Source of the DNA: Synchiropus splendidus
Lineage: Eukaryota > Chordata > Actinopteri > Syngnathiformes > Callionymidae
Direction: 5' to 3'
Assembly: GCF_027744825.2 (NCBI RefSeq)
Contig: NC_071335.1
Coordinates: forward strand, 11,675,001-11,739,000
Length of the DNA: 64,000 nt
The notes beneath the pieces are model-generated. The model was given only the letters and a program-made list of their open reading frames with translations. It was not told the DNA's origin and did not search any database. Below, in pieces: positions 51,847 to 64,000 of the stretch. The position numbers were made by a program, and so were the translations under genes. The number at the start of each line of letters is the position of its first letter. The first letter of the stretch is position 1.

Positions 51847-54800
51847 TCACACGTAGTCCAAAAAGACGTCGGCGGTGCTCTGCAGTAAAGGCTGGGTGGG
51901 TGCGGTGGTGCTGCACACGGAGCTCAGCCGCCGCGACGCCGCCCTCTGTTGATCGGCCGCGCTTGACGTGACACTCAGCGTCAGGTACACCTGCCCACAC
52001 AAGTTCCACTGTGCTTCCAATTCTCCTTTCTTTCAGAATCATCCTCGATGCAACTTACATTCCTGGTGTTCTCTGACAGCAACGCTTCGGTCTTCTCCAC
52101 CAGCTTCCTGAAAGAAGGCCTCTTCAGTGGGTCTTGGTTCCAGCAGGACAGCATCATGTCGTACCTGCAGGGGGCAGACTCGGATCAGCGTCTCAAACTA
52201 AAGTCTCCCACTGGTGCACTAGGAGGCGGCACTGAGGCGCCACTACAGACAAGAAAAACACTCCACTTTGTGCTGCTCACGTTACACTATTTTTGGAACC
52301 TCAGACTCTGTATGTTTGACTGTGACATGATTTTAAAATGTCTGCCACCACTCACAGAGCCCCGTGCTGCACTGCAACAGCATGATTCAACATACTGACT
52401 TTCAGGGAATTCAATACACGACTCAGAGCAGGGACGCTGAGGAGGTGACTTACATCTCAGCGGGGGCGAACTGCGGCCTGCTCATCCTCTGACCTTCCTG
52501 GATCATCCGATAAAACGCCGATCCAACCTGCATCCCGGGATAGGGGCTGTTTCCTGCAGAGGTGTAGTCCATTTTAATGACCCAGGAAAAGATGTTTTTC
52601 AAATCTGATAGAGCGCTATAATGCCAGAGCTAATGGATGTTGGTAATGGCAGCGTGGCTTCATGCTCGGGCTGCAGCTCGGGCGGCGCGGCCTGGAAGTC
52701 ATACCCAGGGAGAAGATTTCCCACAGGAGGATGCCGTACGACCACACGTCGCTCTCAAAGGTGTAGACGCAGTCGAAGATGCTCTCAGGAGACATCCACT
52801 TGACCGGAAGACGCGCCTGCAGGTCAGACGGACACAAACGTTGGGCCATGAATTCTCACTGTTTCAGAACAATCCAGCGTCAGCAAGGCTCGCAGCGGTC
52901 GCCCAGGGAAGAGAGTGTAAACAAAACTGCCAGCATATTGGCCAGACTAGACTAGATTATGTTAGACTAGACTAGACTAGATTATGTTAGACAAGACTAG
53001 ACTAGACTAGACTAGACTAGATTGTGTTAGACAAGACTAGACTAGACTAGACTAGACTAGATTGTGTTAGACAAGACTAGACTAGACTAGACTAGATTAT
53101 GTTAGACAAGACTAGACTAGACTAGACTAGACTAGATTATGTTAGACAAGACTAGACTAGACTAGACTAGACTAGATTGTGTTAGACAAGACTAGACTAG
53201 ACTAGACTAGACTAGATTGTGTTAGACAAGACTAGACTAGACTAGACTAGACTAGATTGTGTTAGACAAGACTAGACTAGACTAGACTAGATTATGTTAG
53301 ACAAGACTAGACTAGACTAGACTAGACTAGATTATGTTAGACAAGACTAGACTAGACTAGACTAGATTATGTTAGACAAGACTAGACTAGACTAGACTAG
53401 ATTATGTTAGACAAGACTAGACTAGACTAGACTAGACTAGATTATGTTAGACAAGACTAGACTAGACTAGACTAGATTATGTTAGACAAGACTAGACTAG
53501 ACTAGATTATGTTAGACAAGACTAGACTAGACTAGACTAGACTAGATTATGTTAGACAAGACTAGACTAGACTAGATCAGACTAGATTATGTTAGACTAG
53601 ACTAGACTAGACTAGACTAGATTATGTTAGACAAGACTAGACTAGACTAGACTAGATTATGTTAGACAAGACTAGACTAGACTAGACTAGATTATGTTAG
53701 ACAAGACTAGACTAGACTAGACTAGATTATGTTAGACAAGACTATACTAGACTAGACTAGACTAGATTATGTTAGACAAGACTAGACTAGACTAGACTAG
53801 ACTAGACTAGACTATGTTAGACTAGACTAGACTAGACTAGACTAGATTATGTTAGACAAGACTAGACTAGACTAGACTAGACTAGACAAGATTATGTTAG
53901 ACTAGACTAGACTAGACTAGATTATGTTAGACAAGACTAGACTAGACTAGATTATGTTAGACTAGACTAGACTAGATTATGTTAGACAAGACTAGACTAG
54001 ACTAGACTAGACTAGACTAGACTAGACTATGTTAGACTAGACTAGACTAGACTAGACTAGATTATGTTAGACAAGACTAGACTAGACTAGACTAGACTAG
54101 ACAAGATTATGTTAGACTAGACTAGACTAGACTAGATTATGTTAGACAAGACTAGACTAGACTAGATTATGTTAGACAAGACTAGACTAGACTAGACAAG
54201 ATTATGTTAGACAAGACTAGACTAGACTAGATTATGTTAGACAAGACTAGACTAGACTAGACTAGATTATGTTAGACAAGACTAGACTAGATTATGTTAG
54301 ACAAGACTAGACTAGACTAGACAAGATTATGTTAGACAAGACTAGACTAGACTAGATTATGTTAGACAAGACTAGACTAGACTAGACTAGATTATGTTAG
54401 ACAAGACTAGACTAGACTAGATCAGACTAGACTAGACTAGACTAGACTAGATCATGTTAGACTAGACTAGACTAGATTATGTTAGACTAGACTAGACTAG
54501 ACTAGATTATGTTAGACTAGACTAGACTAGACTAGACTAGATTATGTTAGACTAGACTAGACTAGACTAGATTATGTTAGACTAGACTAGACTAGACTAG
54601 ACTAGATTAGACTAGACTAGACTAGATTATGTTAGACAAGACTAGACTAGACTAGACTAGATTATGTTAGACTAGACTAGACTAGACTAGACTAGATTAT
54701 GTTAGACTAGACTAGACTAGACTAGACTAGATTATGTTAGACTAGACTAGACTAGACTAGATTAGATTATGTTAGACAAGACTAGACTAGACTAGACTAG

Positions 54801-57800
54801 ACTAGATTATGTTAGACAAGACTAGACTAGACTAGACTACACTAGATTACACTAGAATAGACTACACTAGACTAGACTAGACTATTATTATGACCATTAT
54901 TATTATCGGTGATGATGTGAGCTAAAAATAGTTTCCATAGCAACTTTTTTGACAGTGGCAATTGTACCCAAAAGTCAATATTTTGGCCCTTTGCTGTTGA
55001 AAACCAGCCCACATGTGATGGTTATGTATATGTAATAGCATGTTTAACCTTTTCTACTTTAGTGACAGATGAAAGCTGTTGGGCAAAAATGAAATCTGGA
55101 GAGAATGTTTGGGGTTCGATGACAGTGGTATCAGATGGAGGATGGCTGAACGCAGAGGAAACACAAGGCAACACAGGGATGGCTGGAGAGGGCCTTACGT
55201 TGCCTCTGAGCACGTAGCTGGCATCCGTGGTGATGTCCCGCGCCAATCCAAAGTCACAAATTTTAGCAACCCTGCCATGAGTCAACAGTATATTTCTCGC
55301 AGCAAGATCCCTGTGAATACACTGCACACACACACACACACGCAGACGATCAGAAGTGTTGACTTAAAAGCTGGTTCTCCAATGACTGTGAGGTGCGCAC
55401 CCTCAAACAGTCAACTGACAAAATCAAACCTCGATCAAAGATAAAAAAAAACGTGGAGTTCACCCCCTCAGCTAGTTCATTTGGAGAAGTAGAGTGCATT
55501 TTGAAGCCTGATCGGTCTTCTAATGGGCGGAAGAGATGTTGAATACATTTCAATTCATCATCCAAAATGGCCTTAAAAAGGTCTCTAAGTCATACTTAGC
55601 TTTCAAATATATGTAATTCTGTCTTGGCAGAACATAACAGTCAGTTTAGATAATAATAAATGAATAAATAAAACACTCTAAATGTAAGTTAATAATCATA
55701 CTGACAATCTTGAATCAGGAGAAATCTGCCCCGAAGTTGTTATTTTAAAATGAAAGCATGACATTTATTATTTTTATAGCTACATGGAATTCATTTTTAA
55801 AAGTGAAACTATTTAAAACTAAAGAGGTATCACTTATAGTTTCGTAAAACATTGTGACACATGTAGTGTAGGAAAGCCTTACATTTTTAGAAGTGATGTA
55901 CTCCATTCCTTTTGCCACCTGGAAGGAGAAGCTGAGGAGGTCTTCTGCATCCAGAGACAGCTCATCCACAAGGTCATCTAGCGGGGCGTTAAGCAGCAGC
56001 GTTAGCCGACGGACCTGGTCCTCATTCTGATCCAGGACGCTACCTGACTGAGACGACCTTCCCTTCTCAGACGGTTTCATAGGTGTGTATCCGTTCGCAG
56101 TGGACTCTCTCCTGCTCGCAACAAAAGCAGACTCTTAAAAACCGCCGTGCTGACAAGACGCCACACTCTAGACACGAGGACACACCCCAAGTTCTCCACT
56201 CCGTTGGCCACATTGCGATAGTAACCGTCATCCAGCCCAGAGTTGAGGAAACATGGCCTTTTCCGCCGCAGAAAGTTGAGGAGGTCGCCATAGCAACAGT
56301 ACTCGGTGATGACCAAAAGTGGGCCTGGCACAAAGCAGAGAGGACAACTGAAGCATCCAAAACAGAAACAGACATCAATAAAGGAGGATATGATGTGATT
56401 TGTTAAGAGATGCGGTTTCTGACTTTACAAGCCGTGTGGAACAGGTTTGACTGTTTAAGTCATTATTGATCCAAAATAAATGACCTTTACCTCTAATTTG
56501 TGTCGCCCTCGATCAGTCTGTCCATTTGCTAGCAAAAGTATATTGGTGATATTTGGGAAAGTTTTGAAGGTTTTCATGACTGAGTCCCTATTTTGCAGGG
56601 TTTTCTGGGGAATATTGTCCAGTTATGAGGTTAGGTCAAGGCACTTCCTCTGTGCTGTGAGTGCTACTATATGCTTTGTTTCTTCATAAAGCCCTGTGAA
56701 AGGAGCTCTGTCTTTTCTAGGAAGTTTCCCGCAGCACTTTGTTGAGAAGGCGGCCCTTCTTGACTGTGTCAATGGGTGCATTCCAGTTCACCCGGTTCCG
56801 CCTAGCGAGACCTGGCGGCTGCTTTCGTGGGGCAGAGTGAAGGTAATAACAAGGTAGGAAAGAAGTGGGCAATTCAATCTCCTGAGGGGCCACATTAGAA
56901 ACTGTCACGGTTGTGAGGGGCCAACATGCCACAAGAAAGACAGTGGTGACTACATAACATGATGGAAAAATATCTATCAATGTATATACTTAAGTAACAA
57001 GGACAAAATGAACCTAAAGATGAAATGTAATTAAGGATATTAAGTAGTGTAAATATGCCACAAAGCCTAATGAAATATTTCGTTATATATGCATTTAATT
57101 TCCATATAAATCAACTATGGATTGGACGTTCAAGATAAGAAGCTAATTTATTCAAAATGTATTTTATATATATTCCTTCTATGTATTTTGAGGAACAAGA
57201 AAAACACAAACATGGCCAATGAAAAGAAGAAAACTTTAGTCTTAAAACAAGTACACACTCTATTTACTGCTGAAGTGGTGGTGGTGACTAAAAGAGAAAG
57301 AACAAAATAAGAAGGCAGAATATTAGTTCGAGTTTTAGTTTGACATCAAACGGGCCACAAAAATGCAGGCATTTGGCCGCATATGGCCCCTGGGCCAGAG
57401 CTCTGAGGTAGGAGGACACTGTGGAAGATCTCAAGTGTCTCAGGCTGAAATTTATTTATCGCAAAGTGACGACTTCCTCTCGCTGTGATTTAGGAAACGC
57501 ACAGGAGTCTGGCGAGAGATTCTGTCTGTAGAAACTAGACCGCTTTAACTGTCACTTATGAGAAATGTATTCTGACACGGTGTCTCTGCCAATTCATTTT
57601 TGAAACGCAGGATCCAGATGAACTTCACAATATTCAGATATTCACAAACACTGACTGATAGTTATGAAAACCACATCATCATAAAAGTGCAGGTTGCTTC
57701 CCCTAAGAAGATTCTTTAGTTCAGTGTTCAACTCTTTCAGCAACATCTGGAGAGTTTGCAGAACTGGTGAGCCACACATGAAGGATACATGTAAAGAATG

Positions 57801-60800
57801 GATCAATAATCGAAAGATCCAACCAATGAAACTTGACTTTGCTGTCTGCACTCTGGAAACTCAAGTCCCTAGGCAGCTACAACACTTGTAGAAGTGATCA
57901 GAGACCCCTTTCTGTGTCACCCTGAGGGCAAGCGACACACTGTTTAGTTTGTTGAAAGAATTGATTCATCCTCTGTTTTCAGTGGAGTTGCATCCTGTTG
58001 GTCCCATTTGACTGGTGACCGATAAGCCGATATCGTCTTTAGGAATCCATCCGACAACATTGGTGTTGGTGAGCCACAGTCATGTGCACAGACGCTGGTG
58101 TCAATGTTCATTCCTCAGATGAGTCTTGTACAATAATAATGCATGCAAGTGTGTGCGCCTGAGTGAGAAGATTGTCGGTGGAACTGACGGAGCACACTTC
58201 TGTTATTGATCCACTCTCCAGACCATTTGTGATGCGTCAGAGTGCATCACGTCCTCTGTTAGCTCATCGACGTTACTCTCATAAACGGCATGTGCTTACC
58301 TCCCACCGTGCACGCTCCCAGCAGATTCACGATATTCACATGGTTCCCAAGGTAACTGAGAACCTTCAGCTCTGACATCAGCGCCTCCTTCTCCGTGGAG
58401 TGAGCGTTGGCTGTGATGACATCATCCCCGCATTCATTAAACCAGCCTCAGGAGAATCAGCAGCAACACGCTTACGCTTCAGCATCTTCACCGCGACGGT
58501 CGTCACCGTGTCGGCCGAGCACAGTCCGTACGCCGTCGCTCTCACCACCTTCCCGAAGGCTCCGGAGCCCAGAGTCTTTCCTGTGGCCACAGACAATGAC
58601 TTGTTGAGAAACTTTTATCAAGTTTTAAAAAGAAAACGGTGATGGCTTCATGGAGGAAAACTCTATAGTTGCTCACCTAAGCGCAGCTTCTGTCGAGAGA
58701 ACTCCCATTTGGGGTCGTAGGGAAGCTGGGTGGGGTCAATGTAGATGTAGTTGTTGCCATGGATGCTCTCAATGACCTTCCACTGGATTTGGAATTTTGG
58801 TTTCTGTTAACAGTAGGAGAAGATTGACTAAACACTGACAACAGTGATGGATAAAGGTAATGTGTGAGGGCAGCAGCCAAGGCAAAGACGGCCAGACTCT
58901 TCACTCACCCGCATGTACTTATAGAGCAGCACAACCACGAAGACAAGGAGCAGGAAGCCGATGGCCACGGTGGCAATTAAAACAGGGGTGAAGAGTTTAT
59001 GAGGAACCACTCGTTCTAAAATGGAAACAGACGGATTGTAGCAGAAGAAGAAAAAAAATAACAACTGCACATTAGATTATGACTACCATGATGTGTTGCT
59101 ACGAATACTATGAACGTTGTCTCTCCAGATTTGCTACTGGTGACAAGAGGGTGTTTCAGACCATGATGCCGGAGCAGATTGGTCGACTTTACTTGTGCAA
59201 CCAAAGTCATTACATGCAGGTGTGGAAAATCCATGGAGCCATGGTGGAGAGAACCCAATGCACCAGATTAGACTGCTGGCCGCTGCTCAAAACTGAGGCA
59301 TTCCAAGACTTTCCCGAGTCAGAATGAAAAAAATAGTTCCTCTTAGAACCTACATTTCAATGACCAATATCACACACTCGTGCACACACACTTCCTGAGT
59401 TGTTGAGGCGGACAGCTGCGGCAGTGGTGTCTGTGCGTGTCCTGGATTAGCAAAGTCTTGGCTGTAATCCTGCAGTGTCAGCGGATGCTAATCTTAATCA
59501 GTAACCGTATATGCAACAAGGCGAGTATGTGAGCGCGTATGTGTGTCGGCGTACCGCTTATAGAGAACAGCGTGTAGGCTTCGTCTCCTTCTGTGGAGGC
59601 CACACACTCCAGTGTGTTGTAGCGCGCGTGTTCCTTGCTGATGTTAAGTCGGCTCTCCACCTCACCGCGCCCAAACTGCGACTCGGTAACCATGGTGACG
59701 TCCGGGGTCTCCCATTGTGTGGCATTAGGGAGGCGGGAGCACCTGTTGGGGTTGGGTTCATCAATGAACTGCGTGTTTTTACAGAAGTGTATCCTGACAT
59801 GATTTTGTTGTTTTAGTTCTATCTCCTATCTCCAAATAAGTTGAAGATTACAAAGCAGTACTCAAAGCTAAATACATTTTAGAAAGGCATTTCAGTGTGG
59901 GACATCCTGGATGTAGACAAGGTGAACTGTCAGCTTGTCTGTAGCCATCTTGTAACGTAGCACCAGACACACCTAGAGTGTGGTACATCACAGAAGAACC
60001 AGCTGATTTTCGGCACGGGGAAGCCGGCGGCCACGCAGCGCACCTGTCCGTCAACAGGCCCCTCCTTAGCGACGATGGCTGGTTTGACTTAAAAAGAAGA
60101 CGGTAAAGGATCAGCGACTGACATATAGAAAAGAAAATGCATGCACAGCAAGTGGCACTTTCGATCTCCAGTATCTTATGTTTGGAGTACAGACGGCTGC
60201 TTTGATAAGTACTCTCCATTCACCCACAACAAACTCACCGTTGACGTAAACATGGAATGAATGGGTGACAGAGGCGTCTTCGTGACTGGCTGAGAACTTG
60301 TACACCCCACCCTCTGAACCGACGACCCTCACCAGTCGCAGCACGCTCACATACCTGATAGAACAAAGCCCAGGTGTCATTATCCGGGCGAATGGAATGA
60401 ATTGAACCGTGCCATGTGAACCTGTATCGGTGGCGGTGCACGCTGATCACATGCTCAGAGGTGTTGAGGAGTTTCCTGCCGTTGTAGGACCAAAACAGAG
60501 AGGTGGGGGCCGGGTAGGAATCACACTGGACTCTGAGGTTCAGGCTCTCCCCCTCCTTGACCACGGCATGGACCGGACTCTTGCTGCCCACCACAGTGAT
60601 GAATCCCTGATCTAAAAAAAAAAAAAAAAAAAACCCAAAGCGATGACCTTAATATCTCAGGCAAACATGTGATAGAAAGTGTCGACAGAATCCAAAAGGA
60701 CGGGGCTGAGGCACATATTAACGGCTGCATTAAAGGTAAAACTCTTTTCAATATTTGCCAACCTTTCAGGTTATTTGATCCACTTCAGTTACATCAAATT

Positions 60801-60938
60801 CAGGAGCTTGTGTCAATATTGATCTAGTGAGAGTGTTTTGACTTCTCTCCAATCATGCGTCATCATTCCAGCTAAAATGGTGTCATGACATCTGACCTTC
60901 AGAATGAAACATTTGTTCAATTTCTTTGGGATAAAATG

Positions 60939-61026
<88 letters not shown>

Positions 61027-64000
61027 TTTAGAGTGTGTTATTTTTTCATGACTACTTTTCTGCATGTGAAACAAACATGAAAGACCTGACTCACCATAGA
61101 CGTCCAGCTGCAGCAGGCCGGCGCTGGACCCCTTCTCGTTCCGAGCGGAACACGTGTAGATCCCAGAGTCAGACAGTTGGACGGATCTGATGAGGAGAGT
61201 CGTGGTCCGCTGGTACACACGGGACCCCGACAGGATGTGCGAGCTCTGAGATTCTTCAGGGTGCTGCAGGAAGTAAAGCAAAATCTAACTATACAGCGCG
61301 CCGACTGTATGTTGCTAGTAATTGGAGGAAATCTTTTTTTTACAAACACAAAAAGCCATTTTTGGATTTTTACACACTGCACGTTATAACTTCACCTTAC
61401 ATGAATACAGAGACATAAATCAACACACCATATTTCCTTTGAAGAATGTAAATTTGCACATCCATTTTGAGTCATGGCAGACCCTGATATGATTGAAGTT
61501 CATTTTCTTAAGTATAGCTTATATTATATACTGCATCAGTATACAAGTATAGTCCAAACCATGTAGTAGTAGTTTACAAGAAAGTACACTCATTTTATAC
61601 TTCTTCGAACTAAATTGGAACATTTTTAGTTTGCAAAAGTATATTTTCAAGTATACTACGAGTGTACTAGGTATATCATTCTGAGCAAGTATGTAAGAAG
61701 CATGTAGATTTAAAGTTCATATTTATAAGCAGAAACCGAAGGAGTGCACCTACCAGACATATGCAGTTGTCGATGCGCTATTCGACAACTAATATTGACA
61801 TTTTACTAAACATATCCGCGATGGTAGGATATAGGCAGCGGGTCACACTCACAGTGACAAACATTTATTTTGGAATTCAATGATAGCACTATTCAACAAC
61901 AGTGAAATGAGAACAACACTTTTTCAGAACATATCTAACAATAATAACAAAAGTCTGTTTTCTGCCCCCATCATCCACTGCCAGGATCCTTGGCACAGTT
62001 TGCTGCTGGATCGCCTCAATAATATACTAAAAGTAGTAAAAGTATTTCAAATGTTGCATGTCTTCAAGTGTACTTTTAGTATAAAATAAGTATACTCATA
62101 GTCCACTTGAATAAACATATTTTATCAAATGGCAGCATTGAATAATTTTAAATGTTGATCTTTAAATGCGTATTTCTGAATACCTTTGAGTGCATGTATG
62201 AAAATGGCTTTGAATGAAAATGGTTCGGTGAGTGGTCCTACCGAGGCTGAAGGAAACTCCCACTGGAGGCTGAACTCTGGGTTGACGTTGGTGGAGCTGC
62301 ACGTCGACTCAAGCTTCTCTCCTTTCTTCAAGATCACTGAACCTTTTTGGGAGAGCAAGACGACCGGCGGCGCCTCTGGCGCTGGACGGAGAAACGACAG
62401 GATAATTTAATAACCTGGGATCAACATCAGGGAAGCTTTCATGTAAAATGGAATGTTTACTGAAACTGACACCGACTTTGGCACCGCATACATCCAGTTC
62501 GAAGTGCTTTCTTGCCTCTGCTTTACGCCACTGCAAACCTTTTTCACTAACTTTCTGGCCTGTTCTTACCTTAATCATATATAGCTTATACATCTGAAAT
62601 GCACCTTCAGCTTTTCCTCTAAAAGGAACACACACTCACAACCTAACAATAATTTAGAATTTGTTAACATGTCAAAATCAACTTGAACATTCATCTTGAA
62701 TATCAAAAATCTATATATATTCATTTGGGGTTAAAGGTTGTGCCCTACAGAGGTCGACCTATTTCCCATTTGCCTTCCTGAAAAACAACAAGGACCAAGC
62801 GTTGTATGTCATGTTTCTGATGTAACTGTCTCGCGTGTGTTTAGTCAACACAAATAAGCAAAAATGTTTTTCTCCACGGAAGTGACTCAGCACTGACGTC
62901 ACCTCAAGGTAATGTGATGCTTGAAGATTAATCCTGCTTGTGTTTATGTCCAAACACAGCGTTCATGCTCCGTTACAAAGCTTTTAGTTTCTACTCCTGT
63001 GTCTTCTGCGTACGACAGCACATCGACTATTGACTCCATTACTACAGTCTGCCACCGTCCATCTAAGATAGCAGCTTGACATTAACTAGCATGCAGCTCT
63101 TTGCCTGAGGTCTCCAAACTGTTCCAGACATTGCCGCAGTGGGAGCAGGTTTTTGTTTCAATAGCTCACACAGCTTCACTGTAGTCAGCGACTGACAGTT
63201 AGCTGCTGCCAGTTACCGTCGACACCATTATGCCCTTTCAGTTATGACATTTATACATGATTAATCCAAGTCAGGTGCATTAATATTTTTTTTATTGTAA
63301 TGAATGAAATGGAATGAACACGCTAAAGTCCCAGTCCATTTTTCACCCTCCGCTGTGACTGTGGTTTAAAATGCAAGTGTCAAGTTGGCGCTGCACAAGA
63401 GCTTTGTGGTCGGATTCTAATGTAGCTGCTGAAAATTGTGTGAAACGTCCCATATAATACACAACTTTTTGGTAGCCCAGCATCAAGGTAGTAGAGGAAA
63501 TGAGCCCATGCATTGGGAGTCACATCGGGATATTTGAACACGTCCTGCCTGAGCCTTGTCCAGCTTCCATGACATTGCAGCCCTTTTACTCCTCCAACCT
63601 CGCTTCTGTCAAAGATTATTTTAGATTATAAATGACACGCTTGCCAAGGTTTTGGTATTCAGTCACCCACTTTATGAGCGGTGCGACTGTGATGTGTGTG
63701 TTATTTGTTTGTGTTCATGTCCTGTTGTGTTTTACATGCAGACACTTGCAACTGCAATATTCATTGATCCCAGGCCCATTGTTATTACATCTAAACTGGA
63801 CTTCAATGATAATTTTTATACGGAGGAAGTCATAACAGTGCTCCTCCGGGTTCTAATATCAATATTAACATGAGCAGGGGAAGTGAAAAGCTCTTTTAGC
63901 TTTAAGGTGTTTCCGTTATTTTGTTCACCCCCTGTAGAAGCTCATGCATTATTTCAGGTTTCTCCAAAGGAATAGTTTCTCTCACCAAGTCTCACATCCA
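51847..64000 (-). CDS. kit: KIT receptor tyrosine kinase (partial, lacks N-terminus)
   Basis: Type III receptor tyrosine kinase for Kit ligand; acts in pigment, germ and blood cells. Eighteen exons (complement): 63986-64000, 62242-62375, 61095-61263, 60422-60611, 60239-60354, 59973-60087, 59555-59742, 58909-59015, 58677-58803, 58476-58580, 58300-58410, 56186-56324, 55883-56111, 55199-55321, 52705-52816, 52454-52553, 52059-52164, 51847-51990. About 776 codons; the signal peptide and first Ig domain lie beyond 64000. Visible are Ig domains 2-5, a membrane helix ([20 protein letters not shown]), a juxtamembrane [14 protein letters not shown], the glycine loop GSGAFGKV, a split kinase with a short insert keeping a YTPM (PI3K-type YxxM) site, [11 protein letters not shown] and [10 protein letters not shown]. 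The C-tail has QPLL and ends DYV. QPLL, YxxM and the clock neighbour point to KIT rather than CSF1R or PDGFR. kita versus kitb is not resolved. Confidence 0.92.
52946..54885. repeat. pentamer satellite (ACTAG family), about 388 units, in a kit intron
   Basis: The array is built only from 5-base words: mostly ACTAG, punctuated by ATTAT or ATTGT, GTTAG and ACAAG, with rare ATCAG, ACTAT, ATTAC and AATAG. A typical higher-order unit is ATTAT-GTTAG-ACAAG followed by three to six ACTAG. The 5-base register is kept throughout. It occupies most of the 2.4-kb intron between the kit exons ending SYVLRGN and beginning ARLPVKWM. Confidence 0.97.
55322..55343 (-). repeat. (TG)n tract forming a kit splice acceptor
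   Basis: On the minus strand about nine TG units run directly into the CAG acceptor of the exon starting [10 protein letters not shown]. There is no ordinary pyrimidine tract between the repeat and the splice site. Confidence 0.85.
56324..58299 (-). other. kit intron with a degenerate repeat
   Basis: A 2-kb intron within the kinase domain. At about 56870-57420 it holds a pair of GGGGCC/GGGCCA-rich ends (GAGGGGCCACA near 56883 and ATATGGCCCCTGGGCC near 57381) of the kind seen in old hAT-like elements. No transposase frame was seen. The remainder shows nothing recognisable. Confidence 0.45.
60941..61019. repeat. (TA)n microsatellite
   Basis: About 38 uninterrupted TA units in a kit intron between two Ig-domain exons. 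Confidence 0.95.
61264..62241 (-). other. kit intron, with possible degenerate inverted-repeat element
   Basis: AT-rich intron of about 1 kb. Related AGTATA/AAGTATACT motifs occur at about 61500-61680 and again, inverted, at about 62040-62110. This suggests a decayed terminal-inverted-repeat element, but the ends are not clear. Confidence 0.35.
62376..63985 (-). other. kit intron at the right edge, no further exon recognised
   Basis: This 1.6-kb stretch separates the exon beginning [11 protein letters not shown] from the 15-base exon end at 63986-64000. That end (frame DVRL followed by a CTTG/GTGAGA donor) joins in frame to give a KIT-like linker between Ig domains 1/2. No other signal was seen. 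Confidence 0.55.

Noticed and set aside
52637..52975. Plus-strand ORF of 112 codons over the satellite edge
   Set aside because: It is the antisense of a kit kinase exon running into repeat DNA; codons and content are not protein-like.
59079..59327. Plus-strand [17 protein letters not shown] in a kit intron
   Set aside because: No homology, no splice or promoter context, and length within chance for AT-balanced DNA.

Overview
The window is nuclear DNA from a vertebrate, almost certainly a teleost fish. All genes are split by short GT-AG introns, the proteins read as clear orthologues of human genes, and the spaces between hold fish-type repeats (LINE tails, short inverted-repeat DNA transposons, microsatellites). 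The species cannot be named from the sequence. No bacterial, organellar, CRISPR or viral gene was seen.

Layout from left to right: (1) 232-1441, minus: the first four coding exons of a KDM4-family histone lysine demethylase, best matched to kdm4c, running off the left edge. (2) 6152-17730, plus: complete ecpas (ECM29 proteasome adaptor), 49 exons, 1,840 residues. (3) 19421-26356, minus: complete smc2 (condensin ATPase), 25 exons, 1,198 residues, tail to tail with ecpas. (4) 26970-27610: a decayed L1-like LINE end. (5) 27881-29045, minus: complete small gene exoc1l (Sec3-PH-like), 3 exons, 189 residues. (6) 29046-33500: intergenic, with an RTE-like LINE fragment. (7) 33540-49880, plus: clock, with 21 coding exons (36655-47307, 913 residues), upstream non-coding exons and a long 3' UTR. 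(8) 51847-64000, minus: kit receptor tyrosine kinase from the second Ig domain to the C-terminus, running off the right edge. One kit intron is filled by about 1.94 kb of pentamer satellite.

The kit-clock-exoc1l block has the same relative orientations as KIT, CLOCK and EXOC1L on human 4q12, with the genes between them in human absent here. kdm4c, ecpas and smc2 are genes of human chromosome 9, so the window contains a junction between two ancestral linkage groups.

The genes do not form one pathway: they cover chromatin demethylation, proteasome quality control, chromosome condensation, exocyst-like membrane binding, the circadian clock and growth factor signalling. Exon coordinates were set by hand from splice sites and homology; in the four complete genes the exon lengths sum to a whole number of codons. 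I did not find a convincing new biological system. The most unusual items are the pentamer satellite that never loses its 5-base register, two neighbouring GC-AG introns in smc2, a kit splice acceptor built from a (TG)n repeat, and a long glutamine-rich exon in clock next to the exon equivalent to mouse exon 19.
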